DNA of 64,000 nt, from the NCBI RefSeq assembly GCF_947623445.1, contig NC_135247.1:5520501-5584500 (forward strand), given 5' to 3'. The DNA comes from Clavelina lepadiformis (lineage: Eukaryota; Chordata; Ascidiacea; Aplousobranchia; Clavelinidae). Positions 25,026-36,296 of the stretch are shown here, in pieces. Position 1 is the first letter of the stretch. Each line of letters begins with the position of its first letter. The notes under the pieces are model-generated. The model was given only the letters and a program-made list of their open reading frames with translations, was not told the origin of the DNA and searched no databases. Made by a program: the position numbers and the translations under genes.

Positions 25026-26195
25026 TGTATTTATAACTTCTATCATTTGTGGACACAGAATCGTTGCCTAACAACTATCAACTAGAGCAGCCTATTTCGC
25101 TACACCAGCTACAAATGTCTATTTTAAACACAAAACTAAACCGCTTCAAAGTTTATGCGGATAAGAGTATAAGTACCCAACAGTGCAACAACCCACTATC
25201 TCACCAGAGAAAATCGTGCGTTCAAAACTCTTTCACATGTTTTTGTTAACCTAACGTTAATGTACAGCTTAAACAGAGTAACCTAAAACTAACCTAAGTC
25301 TTCCTTCACGTCTAAGTGTAGTTGAAATTAAACCCTAAACAGCTAAAATCAAGTTTTTGTATACCAATTCGCCTAAACTAACCATACGCCACAATCAGCT
25401 TCAAAAACAAACATTGGTGATCTAAATGTTACCATGAGGCTGGGCATTTTTTCGAATCTATAACCGTTATTTAGGGTCAGAAAATTAAAGATGTTAACTT
25501 AAAGTATTTTCAAACTAAAACTTCACTATGCTAAATTAAATCGCCGTGCTAACACTTTGTGAGAGTGATCGGACGATGCAACCCCTTACGATTCAACCCA
25601 CGGTTGATTCAGCCCCGGATCATTCAACCACGAAAAACAGAACCAATTCAACCCATAGACTCGGCTGTAGTGACGTGTGTAGATAACGGTAGCAATGGTA
25701 TTACAACTGAATTTTACTTTAATTATGACATTAAAGGCGGAAAAAGGGGGGCACGTTGGCCTACAGGACCCCACCCTTTAGCTGGAAAGGCTTTGGTCCT
25801 TCCAATTTAAAAAACCAAACGTATTTAAAATTGGTAAACCTACAGCAAAACTCGAGTGGCATTGGGCATTGTGATAGATTCTGCATGCAATCCAACTGGG
25901 GCCATACACTTTGAGAAAGGTTCTGTTATCGCTAACTCAGGGCCAGTCTTAGAAAATACAGGGCCCGATTGGAGTTTTTTTACAACAACGGTTCCCAATC
26001 TTGTTTGTTTCATAGTACCTATTTTCTTTATAAAGTGTATCGTATCGCGAGACCCAATTAAATGCACTCGCCATTGAAGAGTTTGTTGCCAGTCACCATT
26101 CGGCTAAATGCCGACACTGCCAGTATTTGTAATTTTTCTGACAGTAAAGCCATGCTCGGCAAAAGTATACCTCAATAACGCAATTACCAACATGA

Positions 26196-26203
26196 TATAT
26201 AAA
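26196..26203 (+). promoter_or_regulatory. TATA-box-like site
   Basis: The sequence TATATAAA lies 49 bp upstream of the ATG of a small open frame at 26252. Spacing would suit a short 5' UTR, but in AT-rich sequence such words are common and no transcript evidence exists here. Confidence 0.2.
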
Positions 26204-26251
26204 TGCGCAATCATGGCTGCACAGCAGTTGTGAGGTCAACTCATTGGTGAA

Positions 26252-26347
26252 ATGGCTCCGCTCGTGGCGTATTTAAATCTTTGCCCATTGCTGGCGCTAT
26301 CGACTTTGCTCATGCTTGCTACTTGTCGCATGTTGGCTGATGATTGA
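26252..26347 (+). CDS. Small open frame, signal-peptide-like, 31 codons
   Basis: This ATG-to-TGA frame encodes 31 residues that are strongly hydrophobic (MAPLVAYLNLCPLLALSTLL onward), resembling a signal or anchor segment. It follows a TATA-like site and has G at +4. I do not recognise a family. It could be a real micropeptide, the start of a longer gene with an unseen donor, or chance. Confidence is low. Confidence 0.18.
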   Translation: MAPLVAYLNLCPLLALSTLLMLATCRMLADD

Positions 26348-28388
26348 TGAATGAATGGTTCTCATTCTCGGTCTGAGGAAAGCTTGAATGCGGTTAACGG
26401 TGAGTTATACACAGATTGACACCAGGCAGATTTGTACGAGATGTAGGGTATAGGGGAATGCAAACTTCCCCTTATACTAACCGATAAGCTACTGAAGTGC
26501 CATAAAAGGACTACTACCGGTAGCCGCCAGCCGGTACCGTAACCCTAAAAGGCTAACGGCAAAACTGCTTTTCAACAGTTAAGCGAAGTCAAAATTGATT
26601 TAGCTACAGTACGTTATAGGCTACCTGCCGACCTGAGTACAGTACAGGATTTACCTTATCCAAATGCAGAGTACCGGTATGGCAAGAGCACACCCGAAAT
26701 TTATTACAAAACAGTAGGCTAGCCTATTGCACACCAAGAAAAGTCGGTTTCTCTAAAACGAGACTCTAATTCTAGCTTCAATTTTAACTGCAAAATTAGT
26801 GTTTAAAAGCGATGTCTCTAAAGAAAAAAGGAAAACGTTGATTTTTTCCCGGTTTTTCCTTCCCTGGCTGCACAAACACCGGGCAGCTTTGGGTCACCAG
26901 TCGTAGTGCACACCGGAATTTTATCTTTGAACCACTGAGATCTCGACGAAAACTGCCAAACTCTGCAGTCTGAGTTGAGGTGAATGTTCTTGTAACATTT
27001 GTTTAGACTTACTCTTATTGCTATTAGATTTGCTGCCCCGCTGCTGCTTATAGACCTATTCAGTTATTGCTATTATCATCGTAGCTTGGTTGTAGTTAAT
27101 GAGTTACTTCTGTACTTACAGACTTATGGGCTTGTTTGTATGTGCATTTTCTTATTAATTCATTGTTCAGTTGTTCATTAAGGCTAGTTTAATTGAGGTA
27201 AAATTTAATATATGCATAACCTATAATTGCTATTGTTTAATCTTGATTGCGTAGGGAATTTTCCATCCAATAACAGCAAATTTTCCAATCTGCCGTCTGT
27301 TAGAATTCTTAAAAATTTCAATTTGAGATAATTGGTCTCTGGTCTAGTTTCAACATTTTTCTTTTACTTTCAATTGGTCATCTTCATTTTCAAACTTCTT
27401 TGCTTCCAGGCATGCCATGGTACTGCCAGACTGCATTTTGTGCGATGCGTACGCAGAAGGTCAGTTTGGCGTGTACATTAACAGATTAGTAATACACCAA
27501 AGACATTAAAATACCAACTGCGATCTCTAAAAAAGGAGACATTGTTCTCTTTTGTTGTCTACACAAGAGCAAAATGATTTTGCAGTTGCCATGGTTGCAC
27601 TTAGAAGTGTATTTGTTATGTACTATTAAGATCTTTGGCATGACCTTCAGTCAAGCGACAGAAGTTCGGTTTAAACTCAGTGTGGCATGGAGTAATACAT
27701 GTCTTGGTGCAACTGGATTGAAACCATGGCAACTGCAAATTCACTTTTCTCTTCCATTTTTCTTTTGTTTAGGCAACAAGAGTACAGTATCACCCTTTTG
27801 AAGAGGTCGCAATACTCATAACACATTTAACGTATTCGTAATGTATGCTATACTGACCTTTTACGTACACATTGCACATGTCTTGTCATTGGCTCAGTAT
27901 GTATTTTTTCAGCTATTTTGTTAATATAACATAGGCATCAACTTGTGTAGGACAACTGAGGTGTGTGAGTTCTCAATATCGTAGTATTGTAATTTGTGAT
28001 ATTCAAAAAGTGTGTATAAAGTTTTAAATTGCGTAATTGTTTATTACTGGCGTCTACTATAACTTTAAGATGAAGTCTTTCCCATTTTGTGAACCTACGA
28101 TCATTGAGTAATGGTATTATAATGTATTCGAATTGTGTATGAAATGGCTTGAATAATTACATAAAAAAAACTTTAAAGATCTTTTCTGTTGTTTTCTTAA
28201 TTGTCTTAGTCGATCTGGCTGGAGTTTTATTTCAGTATTTATGTGTATCCAGTATCTTTCCAGTAAAGACCATATTTAATTGTTGAAATTATGTGTCATT
28301 TTAGGTTTTCATTGTTACATGGTGTGTAAATTAGTAGATACAACCTTTTCTACGAAAGGTTTTTGTTTCGAAAGTAAAACGTGTGAAA

Positions 28389-31300
28389 ATGCCACCTAAG
28401 AAACAACAAAAAGGAAGCACTAAAGCAGATCAGAAGAAGAAAGACAAAATTATAGAGGTTTACTTCGTTGTTATTATATTCATAACGGCATATCTATCCT
28501 ATACACAGTATATACACTTTTAAGTCCTCCAACTAGAAGCAGGATTGTGGAGTCAGTAGTCAAAACTGCTGATTCATTCGAAATAGCACCATATACCTTG
28601 AACTCAAATCTGTTCTTCTTTTAGACTTAGTGAATAAACCAGCCAAGTGGTGAATCATGTCTGATTACGTCTCATTTTATATTTGTCTATAGAAAACCAT
28701 GTAGAAAGAGTTTGATACCCCAAACTGATTATGTACTGACAGCCATGCGAAATCTGTATACTTATATATACCGACATTGATTTTTGGTTGTTTGGACCAT
28801 AAAGTTTTTACTTTAGTTGGTAAATTACTCCAGTTATCACAAAAATGCTTTTGAATTTGGTTACACAGTCCTGTGTATATCCCAGTGCCTTTGAATGTGA
28901 CTGTTTTATAAAAATGCAATAATAAGAGTCTGTGATTTGTCAGTTTTCTGTTTTGTATGAATTTGCTATGTCACTTGATAAAAAGATCATTAAGCAACGA
29001 TTTAACAAATCTTACTGTGGCAACTATTTTCATCTGAAAATATTTTGGCGTTGCGCTCAACATGTTTAGCATTAGGCAATCGACAAATTGTGGTTTTCGA
29101 TTGTACAATCTCTTTATACCAAATTGCAGGATAAAACTTTTGGGCTCAAGAATAAGAAGGGGACCAAACAACAGAGGTTTGTCAAGCAAGTAAATCAGCA
29201 AGTAAAATACGGAGGCGACTCAAGTACAAGAAAGGTGAATATAAGTAGCTTGTCTTTTGTGCATCTTGTTGGCAGTTTCGATGATTCAAAGGAAGGTTGC
29301 TTTAAAAATATTTGGCATTTAGTTGGAACAGCAACGACAAGATGATAAAAAGAGAAAAGAGGAAGCAAAGAAAAAACAAGCCGAAATCGACGGCTTATTT
29401 AAGCCCGTTGTTGTTCAAAAAGTTGGTAAAGGTACGTTGGCCATTCTAGTTTTGAATGTATGATGGTACATTCAGTTTGTTTGTTTCTGTCAGGGTCATG
29501 CTGTTTAAATCGACAACAGTTATCAGTACTTGAAAGGTTGGTATGAATGACTTGCATTTCAAGCGATTATGCAGTTAGACCTCAATCTGACCTTAATCTG
29601 AACCGATTTGTTTCATCATAAAATGTTGGTTTAGCGAGGAATTCGTATAATCAGAAAAAAGACAGCAATAGACGAAACAATGTTGAGCTAGGATCGGTCA
29701 CAATGGTCATTTGTCGAATTTTGTAGGGTATGATATAACCTTGGTGCACTCTAATGCATTTTAAATGGGAAAAGGTAGTCAGTGTCACAAAAAAGTATGT
29801 AAAAATTAAAAAAGAATTTTAACTACTGCCTAAAAACGAAAACATATTTTACATGCATGGTTTTAGTAAACTAGCTCATCAGTTCAGACTCAGCGTTTTG
29901 TATAACTATCTCAGTGCTGCTTTCATTGTGTGTAGATAATGAACTATTGATTTCGTCATCTATGACAAATGCACAAAAACTTGCATTTACAACCAATCTT
30001 TTTCGCTCCGCACTTTACAATCCTGTTTATCGTTTTTTTTCTATTGATTTAGCACATCTGTTCAGAAACTTCTGTGTTGTAGTCGGACAGTGGGGTTTCT
30101 GGATTAAAGACGTAAAATGCATGGGAAGAAAGCTGTTCCCTGCAGTTTTGTGTCGGACTGTCGGGATTAAGGTTGTTTGAGGCTCAGATTAGCGAGGTCC
30201 GACTACATTGGTGAATATCTACTCAAAATAGTATAAAAGCGTAGGTCGTTTCATTTTAAAACAAGCCGAAGATACATAAAGAAGTGTGTTGCTCAGTAAT
30301 GTGTTTATTTATGGATCTAATCCTGTTCAAAGGAGCGAAGGCGCAATATTTGTTTAGCAGATATAACAGTGACACCCACCAGCAATTATAATGTTTTAGA
30401 GCAAAACATATACAGTGGAAATAGGGAATAATGAATTGGTTTGTTTTGAGCGCAATAAATCATCATTTGATATACATTCAAAGTACCATATCTTTGCTCT
30501 TATAAGATATGCCAGTATGCATTCGATGAGGGATTGTTATGCGTACCAGAAAAGCACAAAATAAAGAAACAATAGTGGACAAAAAAGGTAAAAGGGAAAC
30601 ATTTTTGATACATTTGCTGATTAATTTCGCAACAAGGATTCGGTTATTATTTATTAGGTGTTAAAACTTTTATGTCTAGAATGTGTTTTTACATAGTCAC
30701 ATGGCAGCCTACTAACATTACTTTTTCAATTCATTATACTTCGAGAACTGCATGTTGTAAGGTTTGTATTTATTTTGAATTTTAATGAAATGGCGATGAC
30801 GGAAATATTTTAAAATTAATTTGGACCCGAAGTTATTCAACAAAACCATGCATTATAAAATGCGTCACAATCAAACTTGTTTGGTGATGAAAGTTTCATT
30901 TTTAACGGATAACTATAGTCATCTTGCAACAACTTAACTTTATTAATTACTTAACCCCACTACCTTACAGGTAGCACTAAAACATAAAATCTTTTGAAAG
31001 TGCTTAATTCAGTTATAACAATATTCAAAATGTGATAATGATCTGTAAAATTCTACAGGGTTAGATATTTTCCTTTATTGAGGTTTTGGCATACACTGGT
31101 CTTCGGTGAGCCCTTGATCACTTTTGGGCACAACGATTATTGCACATTGCAGTACAGGCACGTACAGACTGTACCGTTGATGAGTTTTAGTACGACATGA
31201 AAAAGTATGTGAGACATACATGAAACTGGAAAACCAACATGTCGGTTCCGTAGACTACGACAGTGTGAATTGTCATTAATTGTTGTTTGTTAATTGACTG

Positions 31301-33267
31301 ATGAATAATTTTGGGCAGGTGCGGATCCCAAGTCTGTGCTTTGTGCCTTCTTCAAACAAGGCCAGTGTCAGAAAGGAGACAAATGCAAGTTTTCACATGA
31401 TGTAACGATAGAGCGAAAAGCAGAGAAAAGAAGTATTTATTCCGATGTTCGAGATGAAGATCTTGAAAATGGTGAGCTGATTGATAAGGAATTATTTTTG
31501 AGATCATTTTACTTTAAACTATCGTTGACGTCGTAGTTCTGTGCCACTTAAAACGCAAATTGGCAAGAAGATTTATGAGACTTTTAAAATTGTTTTAGAT
31601 ACAATGGATAAATGGGATGAAGATAAGTTAAAGCAAGTTGTGGAAAAGAAGCACGGAGATGTCAATAAACAAAAATCTAAAACAGATATTGTTAGTACTT
31701 GTTTTGTACATGTACTTCCTTGTTCAATGGCAATACTGTAGCCATTAATTGTTGCATTGTCTGTCTGTTGGTACTGGCATAATTTGTCATTTTTATTCTT
31801 AAATTTGTGTACATTTTAGGTTTGTAAACACTTCCTTCAAGCAATTGAAAATAAAAAATATGGCTGGTTTTGGTCTTGCCCAAATGGTGGTACAGCTTGC
31901 ATGTACAGGTCTGTTGATGCTAATTGTTAGTTTCTTAACACCAAACTGTAAACTCATTTATCAAATTAATTTAATTTTCTTAGATAGGCAGCGAACATAT
32001 CTGTTTATTATTTTCATCCAGACATGCTTTGCCTGCTGGATTTGTTTTGAAGAGCGAAAAAAAGAAGATGGAGGAACAGGCAGAAAAGATATCCATAGAA
32101 GATCTCGTTGAAACAGAACGAGCAGCATTGGGAAGCAATGTTACGAAGGTAGAGTGTGGATTTCAGCGATGAATGTAACTTTGGTGTTGCTGAAGCGCCT
32201 AGTCCACACTTTGATGTTTATGAGTTGAAGAATACTCAACTTGTGTTCAGGTTACGCTGGAAACCTTTTTGGCTTGGAAGAAACGGAAAAGAGAAGAAAA
32301 AATCAAGAATCTTAATACCAAGAAGGACAAGCGACAGAAAGATTTCAAATCCGGGAAACTGCTTGGGGTGGGTTGGAAAATGTAAAATTCATTCCATTCA
32401 TCAAGGGTAATGTGAAAGCATGCTTAAGGCACTTATTTGACAAATTTTAAAACAAACTTAGGTCAGTGGACGAGAAGTATTTGAGTTCCAGCCAGACTTG
32501 GTCGGAGAGGATGACGCAGAAGCTGACGACTTCAGGTTAGAGAGCATCTTTCAATTCTTACCTGTACCCACACAATTGGCATAATCTTGAGATTCATCAT
32601 AAATCAATGGATTGTCTTCCAGGTACACTCCTCCTGTAGAAGGTGAAGATGAGGCTCAAGTAAGAGGAATATCAGAGACAATGTTTGTTCCAGAAGAAGT
32701 GGACTCTTCAGGGACACAAGCAACACAAGATCGATTAAAAGCGACATCCAACCACAAAGGTATTTGCTTGTTAAATTCTGTACTACATTTGCGAATACAG
32801 AATAATAGCAAGGTTTCATGTTTTATTTCTATTAACGCTAAAGGTTATTGTAAGGTCTCAATAATTTTCTTCTGAAGAATAATTTTGAAAAATTTCATAA
32901 TTTCAATATTGAAAAATGACTTTTGCACAAAACCTAAATTTAAATTTCTCATACTATCTTTATTTGTTGGAATATCAAATGATGACAAGATTCGCAATCA
33001 GAGATGTGTTTGTCATACATTTTCAATTTGTACAAGCCTTTTAATATTGTGAATTAATCAGGAGTACTCTACAGTCTACATTATTACTAGTAATTTGATG
33101 TTTTAGATGAATCTGCGCCACAACCTGACGGTTCAGGAGAAAAAAATGCCACCAAATCTGTCCCTTCAAAACCACAGGATGCAATTGATGATGTTCCAGT
33201 TGATGAAAATTTATTTACTGAAGATTTGGACGATTTAGACGCCGAATTGGAAGCTTTAGATGTATAA
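28389..33267 (+). CDS. ZC3H15: Zinc finger CCCH-type protein 15 (DFRP1)
   Basis: Eleven coding exons: 28389-28457, 29130-29234, 29323-29431, 31319-31471, 31599-31690, 31820-31908, 32022-32148, 32251-32367, 32462-32535, 32623-32759 and 33107-33267. Phases agree throughout; the total is 1233 nt, or 410 residues (human about 426). The N terminus [20 protein letters not shown] and the segment [14 protein letters not shown] are diagnostic. Finger 1 is C-x7-C-x5-C-x3-H (residues 103-121, CAFFKQGQC) and finger 2 is C178-x17-C-x6-C-x3-H207 with [11 protein letters not shown]. The DFRP region includes [15 protein letters not shown] and [13 protein letters not shown], and the acidic tail has [16 protein letters not shown]. 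The protein binds and stabilises the translation-associated GTPase DRG1 in the cytoplasm. Intron 3 (29432-31318) is the largest and holds a possible pogo-type repeat. Confidence 0.96.
29571..30206. mobile_element. Possible pogo/Tigger-type MITE in a ZC3H15 intron
   Basis: The left end reads GCAGTTAGACCTCAATCTGA. The right end, read inward, is GTAGTCGGACCTCGCTAATC. Both resemble the CAGT..GACCTC ends of Tigger/pogo elements, and the right half contains GGATTAAAG-like words also seen in them. The expected TA duplication is not clear at either edge. The 636-bp span has no recognisable transposase, so this is a decayed or non-autonomous copy at best. Confidence 0.4.
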
Positions 33268-33990
33268 TAATATACAGTACAATAGTTCTGAAAATATTTA
33301 AATGCAATCGCGCATGCTGCTTTTTACCATCGTAGACAATTGATTTTTCCTCTATGGCTGCCAGTGGCCTGCACCCCAAGGTCACATTCGAGTTCCGTCT
33401 AGTTTTGCAGATTTTATTCTTTACCATTCAACCAACCCTACGTAATGCATTAGTTTTGTCGGAATCCCCACTTTATTCATAATTTTGCTCGCAACCTTCA
33501 GCTGCTTTTTCGTAAGAGTTTAGCTATAAGTTGCTTGAAGGCAAAGTTTTAACTTTAAATGCCTTGCCACGTATTTTCCATACTATGGTGCTTATGTTCA
33601 GGTTTAATTTGCGTAACCTCGTGTTTCCTCGGCCTGACACGATTTTTCAACCAGCCTCGACGGATCGTCTTTCCATGCAGCATGCCATGCAGTTTGTACT
33701 TAACATTTTTTATAAACTCGTTTCCTTGCAATGGTGTTGGATTAAAAATCTTCCAAATTTTTTCCTGTTATCGTCTACAAACATAGTTTAAGACAGCCTA
33801 CCTCGGGATTTCCACGACCTTAGGGCATTAGGTTGACTTACATTCGCCTTGGCACAGGTATTTTGCGGGTTCACACTGCGGTGAAACTATCTGCTGCACG
33901 GTTTGAATTTACTAGGATCGATCTTTCCGACCAAAGAGCGGTTGAGGAACTGTCTTTGTCGAAACAGTTTAATCTGGGATTTGCTGATAG
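33268..33990. other. Spacer downstream of ZC3H15
   Basis: This region presumably contains the ZC3H15 3' UTR. Overlapping open frames at 33531-33791 carry no domain that I recognise. The transposon cluster begins at 33991. Confidence 0.4.
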
Positions 33991-34468
33991 CACTGGTCAA
34001 CAGCCAATTTGCTTCTGAAACGAATGAGGTCAATCTTGGCTAATTTGGGGTCACTGATCTCGAATATCAACTTTAAATTTGTTGATTAGCTCTAGTTTTT
34101 GAGATATGGCACCATGCCAAAATGTGCTTTACTTGCTAACGCGGAAAGAAGTGTGCGTTTATCTGTTGTAGCTTGCATCTGCCAGATAGAGTTGGGCACT
34201 TAATATATTTGTTTGAAGGTAGATGACGTTTCTATTCATATTGTTTTTATTTTGACGTATGTTTGAGTTGGGTTGTTTGCTTGCTTCATGTGTATAGTCT
34301 GAACTGCTCTTTCTGCAAATGCCTCGTAAATGCATAAAAAATGCAGACAATTTTTACTAGATTTGTGGTGAAATAACTTTTTCTTCACAAAAGCGAAGTA
34401 TAACGGCTGTGGTCAGGAAAGCAAACCTTGTATTCAACTTGTATTTTGGATATAAAGTTGGTGATCAG

Positions 34469-35126
34469 TAGGGCAACCAGTTTTTTGACCTAAAAATTTT
34501 AAATTTTGACCTTAAAATTTGCACATTTTGACCTCATTTTGACCTTAAAAGTTTATATTTTGACCTAAAAAATTAACATTTTGACATTATTTTGACCTAA
34601 AAAGTTTAGATTTTGACCTCATTTTGAAAAATGCTATACTGATAGTCTCTACACTGTCTACAGCAACTTTCTAATCTAAAGCTGCATTTAAAAATGACAA
34701 AATGCTTTTCTAGTGTTGACTTTTTTTTCGTTTCTGTGTATTAAGATTGACAACTTGCAGTTTCAAATGCAATGACGTCACATCGTGACGTCACCAAACG
34801 CGCTGAAAAGCCTTCCCTCTCTTTGTGGCTTTGGTTCTAAGTAAAATTTGCGGGACTGGAATTGTTTGCGGTACAAGAAAAGAGAAAAACGGAAGAATAA
34901 TATTACAAAATGGTTACAAAATTACAAGTTTAATAGATTTTGACCTAAAAAAAAGACCTAACGAAACAATTTGACCGTATTTTGACCTAACGTAACATTT
35001 TGACTTTATCTGACCTAATAACTTCTATACCACACGTCGTACAAAGCTGAAACTTGTTTTGTGCTTGTTTCATAGCATTCTGAGCAGGTAAAAAAAAATT
35101 GACCATATTGACTTTTGGTTGCCCTA
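34469..35126. mobile_element. Nested hAT-like element with TAGGGCAACCA ends
   Basis: The element starts TAGGGCAACCAG and ends, read inward, TAGGGCAACCAA. It is flanked by a perfect 8-bp duplication GTGATCAG (34461-34468 and 35127-35134). The duplication fits the hAT pattern nTnnnnAn and the ends fit the hAT consensus YARNG. At 658 bp with no transposase frame it is non-autonomous. It sits inside the CACTG-ended element and so is the younger insertion. Confidence 0.85.
34486..34630 (+). repeat. TTTTGACCT subterminal repeats
   Basis: About ten copies of a TTTTGACCT(A/T) word are arrayed at irregular 10-25 bp spacing just inside the left end of the nested hAT-like element; a few more occur near its right end (34936-35110). 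Clustered subterminal words are typical transposase-binding sites in hAT elements, but here that role is only inferred. Confidence 0.65.
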
Positions 35127-35209
35127 GTGATCAGGAAAAGAGTTGGGCCCCTCACATATGCTGTAACTCCTGTGGTGCAAAACTTTGGCAATAGTTAAAC
35201 GGAAAAAGA

Positions 35210-35910
35210 AAATGTATGCCCTTTGCTGTTCCAATGGTTTTGAGAGAACCTACTGACCACATTAGCGATTGCTACTTTTGCACGACCCCCCCTCGGTTTG
35301 TAAAGGTTTGTCGAGAAAGAAGAAGCAAAGTATTCAATACACAAATATTCCATCAGAAATTCGTCCCGTACCGCATGGAGAATTACTTACTGTTCCTGAG
35401 GTACCTAAAGAATTCACGTTACGTTGAAACACTATCTTCCAAAGAACCACACCTTATAACTCAAAATGAATTGCACGATCTTATCCGGGATTTGGAACTA
35501 CCAAAAGTTAAATTAGAAATTTAGACTTCAGCTCTAGACTACAGCAATGGAATCTTCTGGCAGAATCATCATCTTCGAAGACGGTAAATTTGATCAAGTG
35601 TTATTTGACAAAGAGAAAATTGCATGGGAAGCGTTTAAGTTGTTGGCCACAAAATTCTTGGGGAACAAAAGAGAGCTGACAACTACACGGAATTGGTGTA
35701 AATCTCATTAAAGCATCCAGATGCATGGGGTGCAATATATCACTGAAAATGCATTTTTTGGACTCGCACCTGGATTTTTTCCACCAAACTGTGGAGATGT
35801 TAGTGATTAGCATGGTGAGCGATTTCACCAATGCATATCTGCAATGCAATAGAGGTACCATTGAAAACAGAATCAATCAATGCTTGCTCACTTTTGCAAG
35901 ATGATATGTA
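35210..35910 (+). pseudogene. Decayed transposase-like gene in CACTG element copy B
   Basis: Several frames contain pieces of one protein. AVPMVLREPTDHISDCYFC and TQNELHDLIRDLELPK occur at 35216-35524. Farther on, across stops and frameshifts, come AWEAFKLLATKFLGN, SLKMHFLDSHLDFF and HGERFHQ (about 35610-35850). These blocks recur in a family of transposon-encoded proteins seen in many invertebrate genomes; the last ones are shared with copy A at 50.5-50.8 kb. I do not know the catalytic mechanism of this family. Confidence 0.7.
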
Positions 35911-36296
35911 GGGATGCTCCATTAACCGTATACGAGTTCATGCCAAAAGGAATATAACATATAAAATAGATTAGAAATTTATATTTGGAAAGTGGCAGTT
36001 ATTTGTTGCATATGCTATGCTGAAATATAAACACATGCAATTATTACACTGTTTGTAGATTGTTACTGTTGTGTTCAATAAAGTGCACCAAGGCTTGCCA
36101 TATATAGATCAACATACAAAAATGAAAAAAAATTTTATCTTTTAAACTAGAGCTAACCAGCAACTTTAACCGACATTTTTGGATTCAGCGTCCAAAAATA
36201 CATAAGAATCAATTGTTTTCTTAACGGAAGCAAAAAATTTTTGAAAAATTGTTGACCAGTGTAGTTTATGTCCAAAAATAGTATTCTGCAATTCTC

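Larger units (their letters stand above)
25026..28388. other. Gene-poor region upstream of ZC3H15
   Basis: I find no multi-exon gene here. The stretch has a TATA-like site with a small hydrophobic open frame at 26196-26347, listed separately. It also has an ATG in good context at about 27419 followed by a possible donor. The last few hundred bases should hold the ZC3H15 promoter and leader. Confidence 0.35.
33991..36261 (+). mobile_element. CACTG-ended DNA transposon, copy B, interrupted
   Basis: The left end is CACTGGTCAACA at 33991 and the right end, read inward, is CACTGGTCAACAATTTTT at 36261. Farther in, both ends share a GCTCTAGTTT motif (about 34090 and 36150), and the same motif is found in the ends of copy A at 49771-51766. 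The flanks share TAG (33988-33990 and 36262-36264), which may be a 3-bp target duplication. CACTA/CACTG ends with 2-4 bp duplications suit the CACTA/Mirage/Chapaev group; that placement is an inference. A 658-bp hAT-like element has inserted inside it, so the original was about 1.6 kb. Confidence 0.72.

Noticed and set aside
27415..27462. ATGG in a splice-acceptor context, with a 14-codon frame and a GTCAGT donor-like site
   Set aside because: Could be a leader exon, but no partner exon or conserved peptide supports it.
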